A stretch of DNA of 64,000 bases, taken from the NCBI GenBank assembly GCA_903828145.1, contig CAIKKY010000010.1:1-64000 (forward strand), read 5' to 3'. Numbering within the stretch: position 1 is the first letter of the stretch; the number at the start of each line of letters is the position of its first letter. Of this stretch, positions 46,231 to 55,975 are shown one piece after another. Origin of the DNA: an uncultured Hyphomicrobiales bacterium (GTDB lineage: Bacteria; Pseudomonadota; Alphaproteobacteria; Rhizobiales; Devosiaceae). The position numbers and the translations under genes are program-made. Under the pieces are notes generated by a model. It did no database searches. It was not told where the DNA came from and worked only from the letters and a program-made list of their open reading frames with translations.

Positions 46231-47853
46231 TCAGGCCCCGTGATCCGCCGCAATCATCTCAGCGGCTTTCGAGCCGATGGCCATGGCAGGCGCGTTGGTA
46301 TTGCCCGATACAATCGCGGGCATGATCGAGCAGTCGATCACCCGCAGTCCCTCAATGCCCTTAACCCTGAGCCGGGCATCAACCACCGCCGTCGGATCAT
46401 CGTCGCGGCCCATGCGCGCCGTGCCCACCGGGTGGTAATTGGTTTTCACCGTCTGCCCGGCAAAGGCCGCAAGGCCCGCGTCATCGGTAACGCTGGGCCC
46501 GGGCAGGATTTCCTCCCGGATCTTCGTAAGGAACGGTTCGGTCTCGAGCAGCCTGCGCGCAAAACGCATGGAGGCCAGCGTTAGCCGCAGATCATCCGGA
46601 TCCCCGAAAAAGTTGCAGTTGACCAGGGGCTGCGCCGACGGGTCGGCGGAGCGAAGCCGCACGGTACCGCGCGCTTTGGGCCGCAACAGGCACGAGGTGA
46701 AGGTCACGCCCCAGGTCGGCTTGGCCTTGGCCACATCCCGATCCTGATAGACGATAGGCGCACAATAGAGCTGTATCGTCGGCCGGTCGCCGCCATCGGG
46801 ATCATAGAAAAGGCAGGCCTCAATGCCCGTGGTCGTCACCGGGCCTGAGTTAAACAGCAGGTATTGCAGCCCGTTCCGGACCATCGGCCAGCCACTATCC
46901 TCGCCAAAATAGCCAGATTTGCCCTTGGTCGTGGCAATAATCGGGACTTCATGATGGTCCTGCAGGTTCTCGCCCACCGGCAGATCGGCAAACACCGGAA
47001 TCTGGAAATCGCGCAGGTGCTGCGCCGGCCCGATGCCCGAGAGCATCAGCAGTTTGGCGCTGTTATAGGTGCCGGCACCCACCAGCACCTCGCGCTCGGC
47101 CCGCGCCTCATGCGCCGCGCCATCGCTGGTATAGGCCACGCCCACAGCCCGGCCCTTTTCGATGAGGATGCGATCGACCTGCGCGCCGGTGACGATCGTC
47201 AGGCGGCGGTCGCCCTCGAGGGGATCGAGAAACGCCTTCTTCGCGTCCGAGCGGCGCTTGCGCTTGCCCCACTGGGCATAGGTGTGCTGCATGATGCCCA
47301 CACCATTTTGCCGTGCCCCGTTGAAATCGGGGTTATAGGGCACGCCCAGCCCCTGCGCTGCGCGAAGGAAATCCTCGGTCGTGTCGCAGATATGCCCGGG
47401 CTCTGATACCCGCAGCGGACCGCCGATGCCGTGATAGGCATCGTTGAACCGCGCGTTGGATTCGAGCGCCTTAAAGTGCGGCAGCACATCGGCATAGGAC
47501 CATTCGCTGCCATTGCCGAGTCCGGCGGCCCAGCCGTCATAATCGTCCTTCTGGCCGCGCATATAGACCATGGCGTTCACCGCGCTGCCGCCGCCCAGGG
47601 CGCGGGCCTGCGGCACAATCGGGCCGCGCCCGCCCAGCTGCGGCTGGGGCACGGTGTGGTGCATTTCAAGGAAAGTATCTTTGGCGAGGTACTTCATGTA
47701 GCCCGCCGGCATGGCCATGATGCCATTGGTGTTTTTCGGCCCCCGTTCGAGCATCAACACCGAAAACCCAAATTCCAGCACCAGCCGGTTGGCCACGACC
47801 GACGCCGCCGACCCGCCGCCGCACAGAATGAAATCGAATTGCCGTGACGGCAT
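46231..47853 (-). CDS. GMC-family FAD-dependent oxidoreductase (choline dehydrogenase-like)
   Basis: 540 aa. FAD-binding DFILCGGGSAASVVANRL at 6-23, ARALGGGSAVNAMVYMRG (first GMC signature), second signature GAGTYNSAKLLMLSGIGP, and a catalytic region NYHPVGTARMG with the His. It oxidises an alcohol to an aldehyde; choline, polyethylene glycol or other alcohols are possible. Start has GGGAGAG 6 nt upstream. Convergent with mbfA. Confidence 0.9.
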   Translation of the reverse strand: MPSRQFDFILCGGGSAASVVANRLVLEFGFSVLMLERGPKNTNGIMAMPAGYMKYLAKDTFLEMHHTVPQPQLGGRGPIVPQARALGGGSAVNAMVYMRGQKDDYDGWAAGLGNGSEWSYADVLPHFKALESNARFNDAYHGIGGPLRVSEPGHICDTTEDFLRAAQGLGVPYNPDFNGARQNGVGIMQHTYAQWGKRKRRSDAKKAFLDPLEGDRRLTIVTGAQVDRILIEKGRAVGVAYTSDGAAHEARAEREVLVGAGTYNSAKLLMLSGIGPAQHLRDFQIPVFADLPVGENLQDHHEVPIIATTKGKSGYFGEDSGWPMVRNGLQYLLFNSGPVTTTGIEACLFYDPDGGDRPTIQLYCAPIVYQDRDVAKAKPTWGVTFTSCLLRPKARGTVRLRSADPSAQPLVNCNFFGDPDDLRLTLASMRFARRLLETEPFLTKIREEILPGPSVTDDAGLAAFAGQTVKTNYHPVGTARMGRDDDPTAVVDARLRVKGIEGLRVIDCSIMPAIVSGNTNAPAMAIGSKAAEMIAADHGA

Positions 47854-47920
47854 GGTGCTCTCCCTCGTCCTCGGGCGACTTGATAGCCAAGCCCACCGCC
47901 AAGCTCCAGCACAATCCGGT

Positions 47921-48922
47921 TTAGCCGGAGGGGGGCCGGACCCGGGCCGCAGCGCGGCGCTCGGTCTTTTTCGCCTTGTTGAGCGCGGCGGCGCGCGCCG
48001 CATCATCACCGAGATGCGCTTCACCCCGTGACCGCGCCAGCGCCATCTGCCGCTCGCGCTCGAGTGCGCCTTGTGGCGGATTGCTGGCGCAGGCGGGACA
48101 GAGCGAGTCCTTCGCCTCGTCCGGTCGCATGGGCAGACGACAGGCGCGGCACAGCATGGCATCGCCCTGCCTGAGCCCGGCACCAACCGAGACGCGCTCA
48201 TCGAACACAAAGCACTCGCCCTGAAAGCGGCTCTCGGCCTCGGGCACCGTCTCCAGGTAGCTGAGAATGCCGCCCTTCAGATGAAACACATCCTTGAAGC
48301 CATGGGCCAGCATATAGCTCGACGCCTTTTCGCAGCGGATGCCCCCGGTGCAGAACATCGCCACCTTGGGCTGCTGCCCGGGATCGAGCCCGGCGACATA
48401 ATCCTTGAACTCGGTGAAACTGCGCGTCTTGGGATCGCGCGCATTGAGGAAGGTGCCGAGCTTCACTTCGTAATCATTGCGCGTATCGATCACGAGCACA
48501 TCATTGCGCGCAATCAGCGCGTTCCAGTCCTCGGGCTCCACATAGGTGCCCACGCGCAGCGTGGGGTTGGCCTCAGGCGCGCGCAACGTGACGATCTCGG
48601 GCTTAAGCCGCACTTTCATGCGGTAAAATGGCGCCACCGCCGCTGTTGAAAACTTGGCTTCGGCGCCTTTTAGCCGTCCCTGCCAGACCGGGTCGGAGTC
48701 GAAAAACGCCATCAGCGCGTCAATCGCCTCGGGGCGTCCGGCGACAGTGCCATTGATGCCTTCAGGGGCGAGGATGAACGTGCCCTTGATCCCGCGCGCA
48801 CAACAGAATTGCGCCAGCACCGGCTTCAGCGCGGCACAATCGGGCAGGGCTGCAAACCTGTAATAGGCGAGAACCTTGTAGGGCGCGGCGCTTTGGGCGA
48901 AACTGGGGGCAAGAACTGTCAT
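47921..48922 (-). CDS. trhO: tRNA uridine(34) hydroxylase, rhodanese-type
   Basis: 333 aa. An N-terminal acylphosphatase-like domain (YKVLAYYRFAALPD, GTFILAPEGINGTVAG), a rhodanese domain with the catalytic cysteine in CTGGIRCEKASSYML and DTRNDYEVKLGTF, and a C-terminal zinc-binding region with CRACRLPM and CPAC. TrhO hydroxylates wobble uridine on the way to cmo5U/mcmo5U. The start follows AAAGGG. Divergent from an aldo/keto reductase. Confidence 0.9.
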   Translation of the reverse strand: MTVLAPSFAQSAAPYKVLAYYRFAALPDCAALKPVLAQFCCARGIKGTFILAPEGINGTVAGRPEAIDALMAFFDSDPVWQGRLKGAEAKFSTAAVAPFYRMKVRLKPEIVTLRAPEANPTLRVGTYVEPEDWNALIARNDVLVIDTRNDYEVKLGTFLNARDPKTRSFTEFKDYVAGLDPGQQPKVAMFCTGGIRCEKASSYMLAHGFKDVFHLKGGILSYLETVPEAESRFQGECFVFDERVSVGAGLRQGDAMLCRACRLPMRPDEAKDSLCPACASNPPQGALERERQMALARSRGEAHLGDDAARAAALNKAKKTERRAAARVRPPSG

Positions 48923-48981
48923 TTTTCGCCCTTTACCACCCCGCCGGGGCCCCCGGCAACACTGAGCCCCTGGAGGACCAG

Positions 48982-50007
48982 ATGACCTATCTCGCATCCG
49001 ACGCGCGCTACAGCGCCATGCCCTATCGCCGCACCGGCCGTTTCGGGCTCAAGCTGCCCGCCATCTCGCTGGGCCTGTGGCAGAATTTCGGGGGCACGCG
49101 CGACTATCCGGGCGCGCTTGAAATCCTGAGCTATGCCTTTGACAAAGGCGTCACCCATTTCGATCTCGCCAATAATTACGGCCCGCCGCCGGGCGCGGCT
49201 GAAGAACTGTTCGGCGACGTGATGGCGCGCGACTTCCGCCCCTACCGCGATGAGATGGTGATTTCGTCAAAGGCCGGTTGGGACATGTGGCCCGGCCCCT
49301 ATGGCGAGCGGGGCACGCGCAAGCATGTGATCGCGTCAGCCGAGCAGAGCCTTAAGCGCATGGGGCTCGATTACGTCGATATCTTCTATTCTCACCGCTA
49401 CGATCCCTATACGCCGCTTGAGGAGACGATGAGCGCGCTCGAAACGCTCTACCTGCAGGGCAAGGCGCTTTATGTCGGCATATCGAGCTATCCGGCCGAT
49501 GAAACGCGCGCGGCGCACCGCATCCTCAAGGAGATGGGCGTCCCTTGCTTCATCCACCAGCCGAGCTATTCGATCCTCAACCGCTGGATTGAGGATGATG
49601 GCACCATCGATGCCTGCCGCGAGCTGGGCATCGGCGTCATCGCCTTTTCGCCGCTGCAGCAGGGCATTCTCTCGGGCAAATACAACGCGCTGCAGGGCCA
49701 GATCACGGGCACGCGCGCCTCTGAAAACTATTCGCTGAGCGCCGACCGGCTCGAGCCGCGGCTGCTCGATGCCGTGCAGCAGCTGGGCGTCCTTGCTCAA
49801 GCGCGCGGTCAGACGCTGGTGCAGCTTGCGCTGGCCTGGGTGCTGCGGCGCCCGGAGGTGACCTCAGCGCTCATCGGCGTGCGCACGCTCGAGCAGTTGA
49901 AGGATTGCCTTGGCGCAGTCGATAAGCTGGGCTTCGATGAGGCCGAACTGGCCGCCATCGACAGGGCCGCTGCGGGTGGGCTCACCGACCAGAAACCGCG
50001 CTGGTAA
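48982..50007 (+). CDS. Aldo/keto reductase, L-glyceraldehyde-3-phosphate reductase-like
   Basis: 341 aa. YRRTGRFGLKLPAISLGLWQNFG at the N-terminus, the tetrad in HFDLANNYGPPPG (D, Y), ISSKAG (K) and FYSHRYD (H) fit YghZ-type enzymes, which detoxify L-GAP or methylglyoxal. C-terminal LIGVRTLEQL is typical. It begins with GGAGG 5-6 nt before the ATG. No operon. Confidence 0.88.
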   Translation: MTYLASDARYSAMPYRRTGRFGLKLPAISLGLWQNFGGTRDYPGALEILSYAFDKGVTHFDLANNYGPPPGAAEELFGDVMARDFRPYRDEMVISSKAGWDMWPGPYGERGTRKHVIASAEQSLKRMGLDYVDIFYSHRYDPYTPLEETMSALETLYLQGKALYVGISSYPADETRAAHRILKEMGVPCFIHQPSYSILNRWIEDDGTIDACRELGIGVIAFSPLQQGILSGKYNALQGQITGTRASENYSLSADRLEPRLLDAVQQLGVLAQARGQTLVQLALAWVLRRPEVTSALIGVRTLEQLKDCLGAVDKLGFDEAELAAIDRAAAGGLTDQKPRW

Positions 50008-50018
50008 GCGGTCCGGGG

Positions 50019-50039
50019 CCGGGCGGTCAGACCGCCCGG
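50019..50039. terminator. GC hairpin at the aldo/keto reductase - O-antigen ligase junction
   Basis: CCGGGCGGTC-A-GACCGCCCGG, a near-perfect dyad that straddles the last codons and stop of the O-antigen ligase gene. No T-run on either strand. It may stop both convergent transcripts. Confidence 0.4.
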
Positions 50040-51274
50040 TCGCGGCAATAGTTCAGCAGCATGGCTGTCAGCACCACATAAAGCGTGATGTGCAGCGAAA
50101 AGCTGAGCATCGTATCGGGCAGGCCGAGCACAAGCGAGCTGATCGTCAGGAGCACTGCGCCGTACAGCCGCGTGCGATACTGCCCATCGCGCGCCGAGCG
50201 CAGAGTCGCGACCAGCGGGGTGGCGAGCAGGATCGGGTAGGCAATGAGTCCCGGCAGGCCGGCCGCCACGGCAAATTGCAGCGCGTCATTATGCAGATGC
50301 GGCAGTTGCGCATGGGACAGCTCATAACTGGCCAGATAGGGCACGATGGCGCTCATGACATGGCCCCAGCCATGCCCGAACAGCGGGGCATCGTTGAAGG
50401 CCGGAATGGCGGCCCGGTAGAGCACCAGCCGGATCGTTGTGGCGAGATCGCCCACATAGGCCCCGGCGACAATGCGCTGCACCATATTGGTCAGGGTCGA
50501 TGAGCGCATGCCGATGAGGTCAGCCAGAGCGAACACCACCGCAAAGCCGAACAGCACGAACACGCCCATGCCGAGCGCCAGCCACTTACGCCGCACCAGC
50601 ATCAGCGCGGCAATACCCACGAGGACCGGAAAGGCAATCAGCGCGGCGCGCGAGCCGGACAGGAAGATCACCGCGAGCGCGAGAATCGGTCCCAGCCCAT
50701 AGATATAGCGATGGCGCTCGGTCTGGGCCGCCGCTCCCATCATGGCGATGAAGCCGAGGATCAGCGCCGTATCGGCCAGCCGGATCGGGTCGGTGAGCAC
50801 GGCCCCGAGCGCCGCGCGCGGCTGGCCTTCAACATAGGCGTAATACAGCGCCACAAGCAGCGCCGATGCGGCGCCGAACAGGCCGAAATCGGCGACCTTG
50901 ATGATGTTGCGTGTCGTGGCCGCGCGCGCGAACAGCCGGGCGAGCGGTGTGTAGAGAATGAGCCCGCCAAAGCCGACAAAGGGCAGGAAATCGGCCATCG
51001 ACCGTGTGGTGAACAGCGCCGATAGCGCCAGAAGCATGAAGCCCGCCCCGAACATCCGCCCCGCCGTATCGAGCGGCATGGCGCGGAAGGTGAAAGGCAG
51101 GGCCAGCGCCATCAGCACCAGCAGCACCGGCGTGGTGTAATAGCCCAACAGACAGCTGAGCCCGATCGCCACCACGAGAATGGCGCGGCGCAGGCCGGTC
51201 TCAACCCGGCCCGGCCCCGGTACAACGGTCGGGGCGGCGCTTTCGCTTGCTGGTGCCCCGTGCCGGTCCATCAT
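50027..51274 (-). CDS. O-antigen ligase family (Wzy_C) membrane protein
   Basis: 415 aa, about ten to twelve hydrophobic segments with a central SGSRAALIAFP motif and a large periplasmic loop ending in HNDALQFAVAAGLPGL, the hallmark of WaaL/Wzy-type ligases or polymerases. It would join or polymerise surface polysaccharide. The start overlaps the pheT stop by ATGA, so it may be part of the phe transcript. A paralogous position for surface sugar synthesis is not seen nearby. Confidence 0.85.
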   Translation of the reverse strand: MMDRHGAPASESAAPTVVPGPGRVETGLRRAILVVAIGLSCLLGYYTTPVLLVLMALALPFTFRAMPLDTAGRMFGAGFMLLALSALFTTRSMADFLPFVGFGGLILYTPLARLFARAATTRNIIKVADFGLFGAASALLVALYYAYVEGQPRAALGAVLTDPIRLADTALILGFIAMMGAAAQTERHRYIYGLGPILALAVIFLSGSRAALIAFPVLVGIAALMLVRRKWLALGMGVFVLFGFAVVFALADLIGMRSSTLTNMVQRIVAGAYVGDLATTIRLVLYRAAIPAFNDAPLFGHGWGHVMSAIVPYLASYELSHAQLPHLHNDALQFAVAAGLPGLIAYPILLATPLVATLRSARDGQYRTRLYGAVLLTISSLVLGLPDTMLSFSLHITLYVVLTAMLLNYCRDRAV

Positions 51275-53676
51275 CAGGCCCGCAGCACGCCGCCCGTGGC
51301 CTTACCCACGGCCGCAATAATGGCGGCGGATACCCTGTCGATTTCCTCGTCGGTCAGCGTATGGTCCGTGGGTTGCAGCCCCACCGCAATGGCGATGGAC
51401 TTCTTGCCCTCGGGAATGCCCTTGCCGTCGAACAGGTCGAACACCTCGGCGCTCGATACCAGCGCCTTGTCTGCCCCCCGAGCCGCTTTGAGCACGGCCG
51501 CGGCTTCCACGTCCCGATCAACGAGAAAGGCGAAATCGCGGCTCAACGGCATGAGGTCCGACAGCTTCAGCGCGGTCTTTGCCCGGGTGGGCTTGCGGCG
51601 CGGTTCAGGCAAGGCATCGAGATCAAGCTCGAAGGCAGCGACGGGGCCGGGCAGATCATAGGCCGCCAGCAGGTCCGGGTGGATTTCACCAAACCACCCG
51701 ATGATGGTCTTTGGCCCAAGCTGCACGCGGCCGCCACGACCCGGATGGCTCCAGCGCGCCGGTTCGGCCACAAGCTGCAGCTTGTCGATATCGTGCCCCA
51801 GCACATCCAGCAGCGCGGCCAGATCGGCCTTGGCATCAAACACCGAAACCGTGTCTGTGCCCTGCCAGTGCCGCGACCCGCCCATGCGGAGGCCCGAGGC
51901 ATGGCTATGCTGGCCGCTCGGGCTCAGCGACAGGAACACCTGACCGACTTCGAACAGCTTGAGGTCAGCAAAGCCGCGATTGGTGTTGCGCTGCGCCGCA
52001 CCCAGCAGCCCCGGCAGGAGCGAGGGGCGCATGTCGGTTAATTCCGACGCAATCGGGTTTGCGAGCTTCAGGTCCGCCGAGCCACCGCCGAATTGCTCGG
52101 CCTCCGCCGCTGAAATGAAGCTCCAGGTCACAGCCTCATCAAGCCCACGGGCTGCGAGCACCCGCCGCGCAAGGCGGCGACGGTTCTGCAGCGTCGTCAG
52201 CATGCGGGGTGCCACATGGTGGAGACGCGGCAGCGGCTCCTTGGGCACATTGTCGACCCCGACCATGCGCATGATTTCTTCGGCAAGATCAGCCTTCATC
52301 GTCACATCCGGCCGCCACGAGGGAACGGTGACCCTGCGCCGGTCGCCCGTGCCGTCGAGCGCAAAGCCGAGGCGCTTGAGAATGGCTTCAATCTCGCTGG
52401 CCGGGGTCTGGAGCCCCGTCAGCCGCGCCACTTCGGCGAGCGGGAAATCAATCACTGTCCGGGGCGAGGCCACATGGCCGGCCACTTCGGGCACATGCAC
52501 CACGCCGCCGCACAGCATGGTGATCAGCCAGGTGGCCATTTCGAGCCCCGGCAGCACGCTTTCCGGATCAACCGTGCGCTCAAACCGATAACGCGCATCC
52601 GACACGATGCCGAGCTTGCGGCCCGCCGCAGCAATGCCATCAGGCTCGAACCAGGCGGATTCGACGAAGACATTGACCGTCTCGTCGGTGCAGCCCGACG
52701 GCTCGCCGCCGATGATCCCGGCAATGCCGAGTGCCTTTGCGTCATCGGCGATCACGCAGATGGAGGGGTCGAGGGTATAGGTCTTGCCATCGAGCGCCAG
52801 CACGGTTTCGCCCGGCGTCGCCATGCGGGCATGAATGCCGCCCGTGAGTTTATCGGCGTCATAGACATGCAGCGGCCGCGCCCGGTCGAGAGAGATCAGA
52901 TTGGTGATGTCCACCAGCGCGCTGATGGGCCTCAGCCCCACGGCGCGCAGGCGCGTTTGCAGCCACTCGGGCGAGGGGCCGTTTTTGACCCCGGTTATGA
53001 GACGACCCGAGAACATGCGGCAGACTTTGGGCTCATCGGCACCAAAGCGCAGATCGACCGGGATAGACCCCTTGCCGCCCGTCGAAACCTGCTCCGGCAC
53101 CGAAAAGGCCTTGAGCGTCCCCGCGCCAAAGGCGGCGAGGTCGCGGGCAATGCCATAAACGCCCGCCGCGTCGCCGCGATTGGGGGTGAGTGAAATGTCG
53201 AACACCACGCCATTGATGCCTGCGACATCGACATAGCGCGCGCCAATCGGCGCATCGTCGGCCAGTTCGATAATGCCGCTATGGTCATCGGAGAGAAGCA
53301 GTTCGCGCGCCGAGCACAGCATGCCATTGGATGCCGCGCCGCGGATATTGCCCTTCGTCAGGGTGAAATCCGTGCCCGGAATGAAGGTGCCGGGGAAGGC
53401 GAAAACGGTCTTGAGGCCGGTGCGCGCATTGGGGGCACCGCACACGACATCAATCAGTTCGCCCGTTCCGGCATCGACCTTGCACACCCGCAGCTTATCG
53501 GCATTGGGGTGCTTGTCGGCCGAAACCACATGGCCGACCACGAAGGATTGGAGCGCGGCGCCCTGATCCTCAATGCTCTCCACTTCGAGCCCGATCATGG
53601 TCAGCGCCTTGCCGATTTCATCGGGGGAGAGGCTGGTATCGAGGTGATCCTTGAGCCATTCGAGCGTGAATTTCAT
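51274..53676 (-). CDS. pheT: Phenylalanyl-tRNA synthetase beta subunit
   Basis: 800 aa. MKFTLEWLKDHLDTSLSPDEI at the start, tRNA-binding-like N-terminal domain, GAPNARTG, B5 and B3/4 domains, and C-terminal ferredoxin-like anticodon-binding domain (DLMPLSRDFAFLVD). Pairs with PheS. It is separated from pheS by two small genes; overlaps neighbours at both ends by ATGA. Confidence 0.97.
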   Translation of the reverse strand: MKFTLEWLKDHLDTSLSPDEIGKALTMIGLEVESIEDQGAALQSFVVGHVVSADKHPNADKLRVCKVDAGTGELIDVVCGAPNARTGLKTVFAFPGTFIPGTDFTLTKGNIRGAASNGMLCSARELLLSDDHSGIIELADDAPIGARYVDVAGINGVVFDISLTPNRGDAAGVYGIARDLAAFGAGTLKAFSVPEQVSTGGKGSIPVDLRFGADEPKVCRMFSGRLITGVKNGPSPEWLQTRLRAVGLRPISALVDITNLISLDRARPLHVYDADKLTGGIHARMATPGETVLALDGKTYTLDPSICVIADDAKALGIAGIIGGEPSGCTDETVNVFVESAWFEPDGIAAAGRKLGIVSDARYRFERTVDPESVLPGLEMATWLITMLCGGVVHVPEVAGHVASPRTVIDFPLAEVARLTGLQTPASEIEAILKRLGFALDGTGDRRRVTVPSWRPDVTMKADLAEEIMRMVGVDNVPKEPLPRLHHVAPRMLTTLQNRRRLARRVLAARGLDEAVTWSFISAAEAEQFGGGSADLKLANPIASELTDMRPSLLPGLLGAAQRNTNRGFADLKLFEVGQVFLSLSPSGQHSHASGLRMGGSRHWQGTDTVSVFDAKADLAALLDVLGHDIDKLQLVAEPARWSHPGRGGRVQLGPKTIIGWFGEIHPDLLAAYDLPGPVAAFELDLDALPEPRRKPTRAKTALKLSDLMPLSRDFAFLVDRDVEAAAVLKAARGADKALVSSAEVFDLFDGKGIPEGKKSIAIAVGLQPTDHTLTDEEIDRVSAAIIAAVGKATGGVLRA

Positions 53677-54317
53677 GAGTAGACGCTTTCCGTCGCTTCG
53701 ATTTTCGGCAGGCCGCCCGAGAGGGTGAACAGCGTGCCGAGCACATTGGCAAAGCCGCGCGCATCATCAATGGCGCGGTGGGTATGCTGAATATGGCCGT
53801 ACCATTCAGGCGGCACGCGCTGCATGCCCCATTTGAGGTAAGGCGCACCGCGCAGAGTGCCGGCCATGGTGTAGAGGCAGACGCCGCCGCCCCGGAAGAT
53901 CTGGCGCGTCTTGTACGGTCCGCCCAGCACACGCGTGCCGGCGAACGTGGAGAGGTAATGATCCATCCACAGCCCGTCGAAAATCATCGGCGCCGCGGCG
54001 AACACGCGGAAGCCGGGGAGCGAATCCACCCAGTCGGCATAGCGCGGCATCACCGTTTCCGGCGCTTCCGGATTGGTGGTCGCCGCCGCCCAGGCGTCGG
54101 GCTGGGTCTGCCACCAGGCGAGCGTGTTCGGGTCGGGCTTCCGGTCGGGCCGGGGTGTCAGCACCGCCTCAAATTCTGAGATGACCCGCCCGGTCGCATC
54201 GCAGGCGACCGAGGCAAAGCTCAACATCGAACTGTGGAGCGGATCATGCCCATCGGATTCGATATCGGTCACGACAAAGGTCACGATCTCGTCGTCGCTC
54301 GGCGCCGGTGTGCTCAT
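53673..54317 (-). CDS. DnaQ-like 3'-5' exonuclease family protein
   Basis: 214 aa. The DEDD residues are visible in VTDIESDG (Asp, Glu) near residue 17, in a middle segment FDGLWMDH, and in HRAIDDARGFAN (His, Asp) near residue 180, the layout of RNase T/DnaQ-type exonucleases. RNA or DNA substrate unknown. It lies between pheS and pheT, overlapping pheT and the ASCH gene by ATGA at both ends. Confidence 0.82.
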   Translation of the reverse strand: MSTPAPSDDEIVTFVVTDIESDGHDPLHSSMLSFASVACDATGRVISEFEAVLTPRPDRKPDPNTLAWWQTQPDAWAAATTNPEAPETVMPRYADWVDSLPGFRVFAAAPMIFDGLWMDHYLSTFAGTRVLGGPYKTRQIFRGGGVCLYTMAGTLRGAPYLKWGMQRVPPEWYGHIQHTHRAIDDARGFANVLGTLFTLSGGLPKIEATESVYS

Positions 54318-54715
54318 TGGGGCAGGACCTCAACCAGGCGGAACCGCTCGCAGATGAGCATCATGTCATCGGACCAGCCGCCATTGCGCTCGAAATAGGT
54401 GCGGTGGCCTGCGCGCCAGTCGGCCAGCGTCAGCAGCCCCTCGCCCTCGTCGCGCGCAAAGCGCTCGTCGATCTCGCTGAAGCGCCGATGGGTGACCTCT
54501 ACCGTTTCGATCACGGCACGGTCGCGGCCCGCGCCATCGAGCACGATATCCTGCCGGCCCACCACGGGCGGTTCGGCCTTGCCCGGCTCGAAATCGCGCG
54601 CCGCGCCACAGGTGGCGGTCTTCACGCCGCCGATAACCAGCCCCAGCAGCGCGTCGGCCATGGCCGGGCTGTCGCCGAACGAGAATCGGATGGTCCTGTG
54701 GGGCTGAATGGTCAC
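54314..54715 (-). CDS. ASCH domain protein
   Basis: 133 aa. An ASCH-type beta barrel with the GxKxxT motif in LVIGGVKTATCGA and the partner segment DGAGRDRAVIETVEVTHRRF, a pattern seen in proteins that bind or modify RNA. Its position 10 bp after pheS and overlapping the exonuclease suggests a translation- or RNA-linked role (inference). Confidence 0.8.
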   Translation of the reverse strand: MTIQPHRTIRFSFGDSPAMADALLGLVIGGVKTATCGAARDFEPGKAEPPVVGRQDIVLDGAGRDRAVIETVEVTHRRFSEIDERFARDEGEGLLTLADWRAGHRTYFERNGGWSDDMMLICERFRLVEVLPQ

Positions 54716-54725
54716 CGCGCGCCCC

Positions 54726-55856
54726 TTAGCTGCTCAGCCCGCCGAACAGCGTCGGCAGGTCGAGCGGCCGGAAGCCGTAATGGTCGAGCCAGCGCTTGTC
54801 GGCATCGAAGAAGGCGCGGAGGTCATTCATGCCGTATTTCAGCATGGCGAGCCGGTCGATCCCCATGCCCCAGGCAAAGCCCTGGTAGACATCGGGGTCG
54901 AGCCCGCAATTGCGCAGAACATTGGGGTGCACCATGCCGCAGCCCAGGATTTCGAGCCAATCCGTGCCTTCGCCGATCTTCACCTCGGCGCCGGAGCGGT
55001 CGCATTGCACATCGACTTCCATCGAGGGCTCGGTGAAGGGGAAAAAGCTCGGGCGGAAGCGCAGTGTGACCGCTTCAACCTCAAAGAAGGCCTTGAGGAA
55101 TTCTTCCAGCACCCAGCGGAGCTGGCCGATATGGCTCTGTTTGTCGATCACCAGCCCCTCGACCTGATGAAACATCGGGGTGTGGGTCTGGTCGGAATCA
55201 TGCCGATAGGTGCGGCCCGGCATCACCACGCGGATCGGCGGATCAATCGCGGGGGTGAGATAGGCCGCTTCCGGCTTTTCGTTGCTTTTCAGCATGGTGC
55301 GCACCTGTACCGGCGAGGTGTGCGTGCGCAGAACGCGCTTCACCCCATCGGGCGAGGGCGCCATGAAAAACGTATCGTGCATCTCGCGCGCCGGATGCCC
55401 CTCGGGGAAATTCAGCGCGGTGAAATTATACCAGTCGGTCTCGATATCGGGCCCTTCGGCAATGGAAAAACCCATGTCCGAGAAAATCGCGGTGATTTCG
55501 TCGATCACCTGGCTGATCGGGTGAATGCGGCCCTCGGCGGTGGCAGGCGCGCGCACCGGCAGGGTGACATCGACACGCTCGGCGGCAAGGCGGGCATCGA
55601 GCGCGGCGCGCTTCAGCACACTGGCCTTGGCCTCGATCAGCGCGGTGACCTCGGTCTTCAGCGCATTGATGGTGGCACCGGCCGTTTTGCGCTCGTCGGG
55701 GGCCATGCTCCCGAGGCTCGCGAGCAGCGCCGAGACAGAACCCTTTTTGCCGAGGGCAGCAACACGGACCGCTTCGATTGCGCCTTCATCAGCGGCGGCG
55801 GCAACGGCGGCACTGATTTCGGCCTTCAGGCTCCCGATGGTGGCGTCGAGCGACAT
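54726..55856 (-). CDS. pheS: Phenylalanyl-tRNA synthetase alpha subunit
   Basis: 376 aa. N-terminal coiled-coil, then class II core with motif 2 [30 protein letters not shown] and motif 3 [17 protein letters not shown]. Uses tRNA-Phe with PheT. The ATG follows AGAGGA at 7 nt; a longer frame upstream would run into the terminator-like hairpin. A terminator-like hairpin precedes it (see below). Confidence 0.96.
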   Translation of the reverse strand: MSLDATIGSLKAEISAAVAAAADEGAIEAVRVAALGKKGSVSALLASLGSMAPDERKTAGATINALKTEVTALIEAKASVLKRAALDARLAAERVDVTLPVRAPATAEGRIHPISQVIDEITAIFSDMGFSIAEGPDIETDWYNFTALNFPEGHPAREMHDTFFMAPSPDGVKRVLRTHTSPVQVRTMLKSNEKPEAAYLTPAIDPPIRVVMPGRTYRHDSDQTHTPMFHQVEGLVIDKQSHIGQLRWVLEEFLKAFFEVEAVTLRFRPSFFPFTEPSMEVDVQCDRSGAEVKIGEGTDWLEILGCGMVHPNVLRNCGLDPDVYQGFAWGMGIDRLAMLKYGMNDLRAFFDADKRWLDHYGFRPLDLPTLFGGLSS

Positions 55857-55906
55857 GAACTGGTCCTCTTGGGCGGAACACGGGGCGCAGGGGGCCCCTG
55901 AAACAG

Positions 55907-55934
55907 AAAAGCCCCGCGCCATCCCGAAAGGGGC
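55907..55934 (-). terminator. Terminator-like hairpin between rplT and pheS
   Basis: Minus-strand GCCCC...GGGGC, 14-nt loop, then TTTT, 42 bp after the rplT stop and 50 bp before the pheS start. It may end the rpmI-rplT transcript or act as an attenuator for pheS. An alternative pairing (GCGCC/GGCGC) overlaps it. Confidence 0.5.
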
Positions 55935-55975
55935 GGCGCAAGGCTGCTCATTGGGCCTCAGTCAGGCGAGGCAGA

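Noticed and set aside
54708-55901. 397-codon plus-strand frame opposite pheS
   Set aside because: Shadow of pheS; His/Gly/Arg-rich nonsense.
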